Notes under the pieces: model-generated
What the model saw: only the letters and a program-made list of their open reading frames with translations
Told to the model about the DNA's origin: nothing
Database searches by the model: none
Part shown: piece by piece, positions 60,947 to 64,000 of the stretch
How positions within the stretch are numbered: position 1 is the first letter of the stretch
Layout: each line of letters starts with the position of its first letter
Translations under genes and position numbers: made by a program
Assembly (NCBI RefSeq): GCF_034424625.1
Contig: NZ_CP139976.1
Span: 6,200,001 to 6,264,000 of the forward strand
From: Janthinobacterium lividum
GTDB lineage: Bacteria; Pseudomonadota; Gammaproteobacteria; Burkholderiales; Burkholderiaceae_D
Reading direction: 5' to 3'
DNA length: 64,000 nt

Positions 60947-60971
60947 AAATCTTTTGCATTGCAAAAGATTT
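60947..60971 (-). other. Perfect palindrome in the rrn leader
   Basis: Two twelve-base arms, AAATCTTTTGCA and TGCAAAAGATTT, around one central base, about 50 bases before 16S. In RNA it would need a small loop at the tip. Role unknown; it may position processing or folding of the leader. Confidence 0.55.
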
Positions 60972-61084
60972 GCTCACTCAAAAAACTGACAGGCTACTTC
61001 CGAAGAAGTATCCTATTTCATTATTTCTTGTGAACATTTGATATTTTAAGTTTGACGCCAATCCGAAGATTGACGCTGCACTTA

Positions 61085-61128
61085 CATCAAATGTCCACAC
61101 TTATCGACTGTTAATTGTTAAAGAACTG
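61085..61128 (-). promoter_or_regulatory. rrn leader: 16S processing-stem upstream arm and boxA
   Basis: 61085-61115 pairs with 59302-59332. Overlapping its upstream end the minus strand reads GTTCTTTAACAATTAAC (about 61112-61127), a boxA element for Nus-dependent antitermination. Together they form the standard rRNA leader arrangement. The rest of 60898-61270 shows no ORF. Confidence 0.75.
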
Positions 61129-61277
61129 TATTCGGTACTACTTTCGCGCTATCGACAAAGCGTTGTGTTTGTCAGCTGCGAAGAAGGAAGAGTATGAAGC
61201 ATTTCGCTACGTCCGTCAACTCCTTCTTTTTTCTCACCGCACTCAGCATTTGCATGCGTCGTTCAGCGAGGGGGCGA

Positions 61278-61306
61278 ATTATAGCCGTGCCCTGCGCACC
61301 CCGCAA
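61278..61306 (-). promoter_or_regulatory. rRNA operon promoter
   Basis: On the minus strand TTGCGG (61301-61306), 17 bases, then a perfect TATAAT (61278-61283). A GC-rich discriminator, TCGCCCCC, follows, as in stringently controlled rRNA promoters. Transcription would start near 61270, giving a leader of about 370 bases. Only one promoter was recognised. Confidence 0.7.
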
Positions 61307-61531
61307 GCGCTATTTTTGCGTCAGCTCAAAGGCAATAAGCCTGGCACCGCAATTGCTTATATGAACACATGCATCGACCACCGAGGGGAGCAACTCTGGG
61401 CCCGGCAGCAACACTGGGGATAGCCCGGTTCGCTTTGCTTTGCTCCCATCTGTGACAGGTGCTACATTATGGAACACTCTCGATATTCAAAAGAGCGCCG
61501 CAGTACAGGGCCCAACGGAGGCAACGAGATC

Positions 61532-63520
61532 ATGTATCAACCGTCAGCTACTTACCGTAGCGCACCGTTTTCGTCCATCGCGGACGCGAACATTTTGCCG
61601 GCAGGACAGGACAACGTCCCCGTCATCATCGAAACTTCCCATCAGCGTTCAGTCGCCTTTGGCCTGTCGCCCACAGCCACGCCCGACTTTACGCCGGCGG
61701 GCAAATCCGAGCTGTCCTTGCTGATCGAGCAAAACCGCCTGCTGCACACGCACGCGCTGCCCGCCATGGAAACCCTGTACCAGCAAATCGTCAATACCCA
61801 CAATATGGTGATCTTGACGGATGCCAACGGCGTCATCGTGCATTCGCTGGGCGACGATGATTTCCTGGAGAAAGCCAACCGCGTCGCCCTGCAGCCGGGC
61901 GTGGCATGGTCGGAACAAAGCCGCGGTACGAATGCCATCGGCACGGCCATCACGGAAAAAGTACCGACCTTGGTCCATGCGGACCAGCATTACCTGGCGG
62001 CCAATCATTTTCTCACTTGCTCCGCGGCACCGATCACCGACCACCGGGGCAATGTCATCGGCGTGCTGGACGTCTCGAGCGACCAGCGCAGTTTTCACAA
62101 GCATACGATGGCCCTCGTGCGCATGTCGGCGCTGATGATCGAAAATCAACTGTTTTCCGCCACCTTCGAAGATGCCATCACCGTGCATTTCCACGCGCGC
62201 CCCGAATTCATCGGCACCTTGATGGAAGGCATCGCCTCGTTCACGCCCGGTGGACGATTTTTATCGGCTAACAAGAATGGCTTGTTCCAGCTGGGCCTCT
62301 CATTTGCCGCGCTGCAATCGCACACGTTCAGCTCCCTGTTCGGCTTGCCCGTTTCCGCCCTGTACGACCATTACCGCACGGCTGCCCCCGGTTTGCTGAA
62401 CCTGTGCATGCATAGCGGCGTGCGCGTGTATGGTCGCGCGCAGTTGCGCCTGTCCAATAGCGTCTTCCAGCACGGCTTTACTGCCAGCACCGACCATAGC
62501 GATATCAACGCCGTGCCGGCCCAGGTTCCCGCGTCCGCCAGCCATGCGGCCAACGCGGCACGGCGCCTGTCCGGCTTGCGCTACCTGCGCACGGGCGATC
62601 CGCAACTGGAACTGGTTATCGAAAAGGTCAACAAGGTGCTGGGGCGCGACATCCCCATCCTCGTCATGGGCGAAACGGGCACCGGCAAGGAATTGCTGGC
62701 GCAAGCCATCCACAACGATTCGCCACGGGCCATGGGACCGTTTATCGCCGTCAATTGCGCATCGATTCCGGAAACCCTGATCGAGTCCGAACTGTTCGGC
62801 TATGAAGACGGGGCATTTACGGGCGCGCGCAAGAAGGGTGCCATTGGCAAGATCTTGCAAGCCAATGGCGGCACCCTGTTCCTCGATGAAATCGGCGACA
62901 TGCCGTTTGGCTTGCAGGCGCGGCTGTTGCGCGTGTTGCAGGAACGCATGGTCACGCCCTTGGGCAGCAGCAAGTCGATCACCGTCAACGTGGAACTGAT
63001 TTGCGCCACGAATCATAACTTGCGCGAACGCATGGCCAAGGGCCTGTTTCGCGAAGACTTGTATTACCGCCTGAATGGCCTGGTGGTCAAACTGCCGCCG
63101 CTGCGCGAGCGCACGGACCTGGACACGGTCGTGAAAAAAATCCTGGCAACGGAAGCGCCCGACATGCGCTACACGGTGGCGCCGGACATCCTGCGCATGT
63201 TTCACCAGCATAAATGGCCAGGCAACTTCCGCCAGCTGACCAATCTGTTGCGCACGGCCATCGTCATGGCGGGCGACGAACATGAAATCTGTTTGCGCCA
63301 CATGCCCGATGATTTCCTCGACGATATTGAGATGACGCAAGCGACTGCCGCCAGCGCCAGCACGGACCGCATGATCGCGGCCGGCGCCAACCTGGAAGAA
63401 ATGGAGCAAAGCGTCATTCTCAAATCGCTCGATGCCCACGGCGGCAACGTCTCGGCCACGGCGCGGGCCCTGGGCATATCGCGCAACACGATCTATCGCA
63501 AGGTGCCGCATCTGAAATAA
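61532..63520 (+). CDS. Sigma-54-dependent Fis-family regulator, AcoR-like
   Basis: A protein of 662 residues. A GAF-like sensor domain covers about 50-200 ([34 protein letters not shown]). The AAA+ domain has Walker A GETGTGKE, an intact GAFTGA loop (sigma-54 contact), and [10 protein letters not shown] Fis-type helix-turn-helix ends the chain ([20 protein letters not shown]). AcoR proteins activate acetoin or alcohol catabolism genes; none are in view. The start at 61532 has GGAGG ten bases upstream; a longer start at 61469 (AGGTG seven bases before) would add 21 residues and cannot be excluded. Confidence 0.88.
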   Translation: MYQPSATYRSAPFSSIADANILPAGQDNVPVIIETSHQRSVAFGLSPTATPDFTPAGKSELSLLIEQNRLLHTHALPAMETLYQQIVNTHNMVILTDANGVIVHSLGDDDFLEKANRVALQPGVAWSEQSRGTNAIGTAITEKVPTLVHADQHYLAANHFLTCSAAPITDHRGNVIGVLDVSSDQRSFHKHTMALVRMSALMIENQLFSATFEDAITVHFHARPEFIGTLMEGIASFTPGGRFLSANKNGLFQLGLSFAALQSHTFSSLFGLPVSALYDHYRTAAPGLLNLCMHSGVRVYGRAQLRLSNSVFQHGFTASTDHSDINAVPAQVPASASHAANAARRLSGLRYLRTGDPQLELVIEKVNKVLGRDIPILVMGETGTGKELLAQAIHNDSPRAMGPFIAVNCASIPETLIESELFGYEDGAFTGARKKGAIGKILQANGGTLFLDEIGDMPFGLQARLLRVLQERMVTPLGSSKSITVNVELICATNHNLRERMAKGLFREDLYYRLNGLVVKLPPLRERTDLDTVVKKILATEAPDMRYTVAPDILRMFHQHKWPGNFRQLTNLLRTAIVMAGDEHEICLRHMPDDFLDDIEMTQATAASASTDRMIAAGANLEEMEQSVILKSLDAHGGNVSATARALGISRNTIYRKVPHLK

Positions 63521-63521
63521 G

Positions 63522-64000
63522 CTAGAGTAGACGGGAAAAGCCGGGCGACATCGCGCGCCGGCCCCGCTTGTCGATGGTCATCAGGTCGACGCCTTCCATT
63601 TGCGCGGCCATTGCATGCGCGCGCGCCGCGCCCGTCACCATGAACGTTGTCGACAAACCATCGGCCAGCAAGCCCGTGGGCGCCAGCACCGTCACGCTGG
63701 CCAGTTCGCCCGGCGAATCGCCGTTCGCAGGATCGAAGATGTGGTGATGCACGAAGTCGGGCGTGAACGTGCATTCGTAATCGCCCGACGTGGCCACGCT
63801 GCGCCCCTCCACTTTCAAGGTGGCCGCGAGGATTTCTGCATCGCGCGGATCCTGGATGCCCAAGGTCCACGGGCGGCGCAGGGACCGCTGTCCCCGCGCA
63901 ACGAATTCGCCCGTATCGAGCAGCGCGTGCCGTATGCCGCGCGCCTGCACGACCGCCAGCGCCATGTCCGCCGCGTAGCCTTGCGCCAGGCCATTCAAGG
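63522..64000 (-). CDS. apbE: FAD:protein FMN transferase (ApbE), C-terminal part
   Basis: The C-terminal 159 or so residues of a gene that continues beyond the right edge. ApbE attaches FMN covalently to threonine in target flavoproteins. Motifs seen are NGLAQGYAADMAL (relative of the GGIAKGYAVD motif), RPWTLGIQDPRD, SGDYECTF and HHHIFDPANG, and the C-terminal LADGLSTTFMVTG with the metal-binding aspartate region. It is convergent with the AcoR-like gene, with one base between the stops. Confidence 0.9.
   Translation of the reverse strand, partial: LNGLAQGYAADMALAVVQARGIRHALLDTGEFVARGQRSLRRPWTLGIQDPRDAEILAATLKVEGRSVATSGDYECTFTPDFVHHHIFDPANGDSPGELASVTVLAPTGLLADGLSTTFMVTGAARAHAMAAQMEGVDLMTIDKRGRRAMSPGFSRLL

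Overview
The window looks like a chromosomal segment of a Janthinobacterium-like member of the Oxalobacteraceae (Betaproteobacteria). This is inferred from high GC, the aruCFGDB-type arginine succinyltransferase cluster, the queA-tgt-yajC-secDF order, an rrn operon with Ile and Ala tRNAs in its spacer, and the general look of the 16S sequence. The genus is a judgement; the family is more secure. The region is mostly core metabolism, with little sign of recent transfer apart from a REP-associated transposase.

Layout. At 1-5.5 kb lie an ABC-F ATPase, an Old Yellow Enzyme, a glycine-zipper protein and DUF1993 and DUF2167 proteins. At 5.6-18.9 kb, all on the minus strand, is a complete arginine catabolic cluster: an AraC-type ArgR-like regulator, then astC, aruF, astA, astD and astB, a giant NAD-dependent glutamate dehydrogenase, and astE. 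The AST pathway turns arginine into glutamate, and the embedded dehydrogenase would pass that glutamate on to 2-oxoglutarate. At 19-23.4 kb are a MarR regulator, an HDOD protein, a GST, a WYL regulator and a secreted ClpP-fold-like protein. At 23.5-29.3 kb is queA-tgt-yajC-secD-secF, with divergent recG.

At 31.6-32.3 kb a REP-associated tyrosine transposase sits among REP palindromes. At 32.4-36.6 kb is a tightly overlapping minus-strand chain: pyrC, DUF3025, a Gfo/Idh/MocA oxidoreductase, an MFS transporter and a 41-residue membrane peptide. Next come a secreted amidohydrolase, a glutamate/aspartate-type ABC importer (gltIJKL order), an Atm1-like ABC exporter, a thioesterase, a Tat-exported PhoD phosphatase, two tandem fadD paralogues, a lipoprotein peptidase paired with a molybdoenzyme, an M20 amidohydrolase, a hydroxyisobutyrate-dehydrogenase-type enzyme and a PagL-like lipid A deacylase.

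At 55.6-61.3 kb is a full rRNA operon on the minus strand (16S, tRNA-Ile, tRNA-Ala, 23S, 5S), with a promoter, boxA elements, a 16S processing stem and a terminator. An AcoR-type sigma-54 activator is divergent to it, and a partial apbE runs off the right edge.

No CRISPR array, prophage or defence island was seen. The least explained items are a two-copy intergenic hairpin element whose stem shows compensatory changes, the REP/RAYT locus, the 41- and 55-residue ORFs, and the secreted ClpP-like protein coupled to a WYL regulator.
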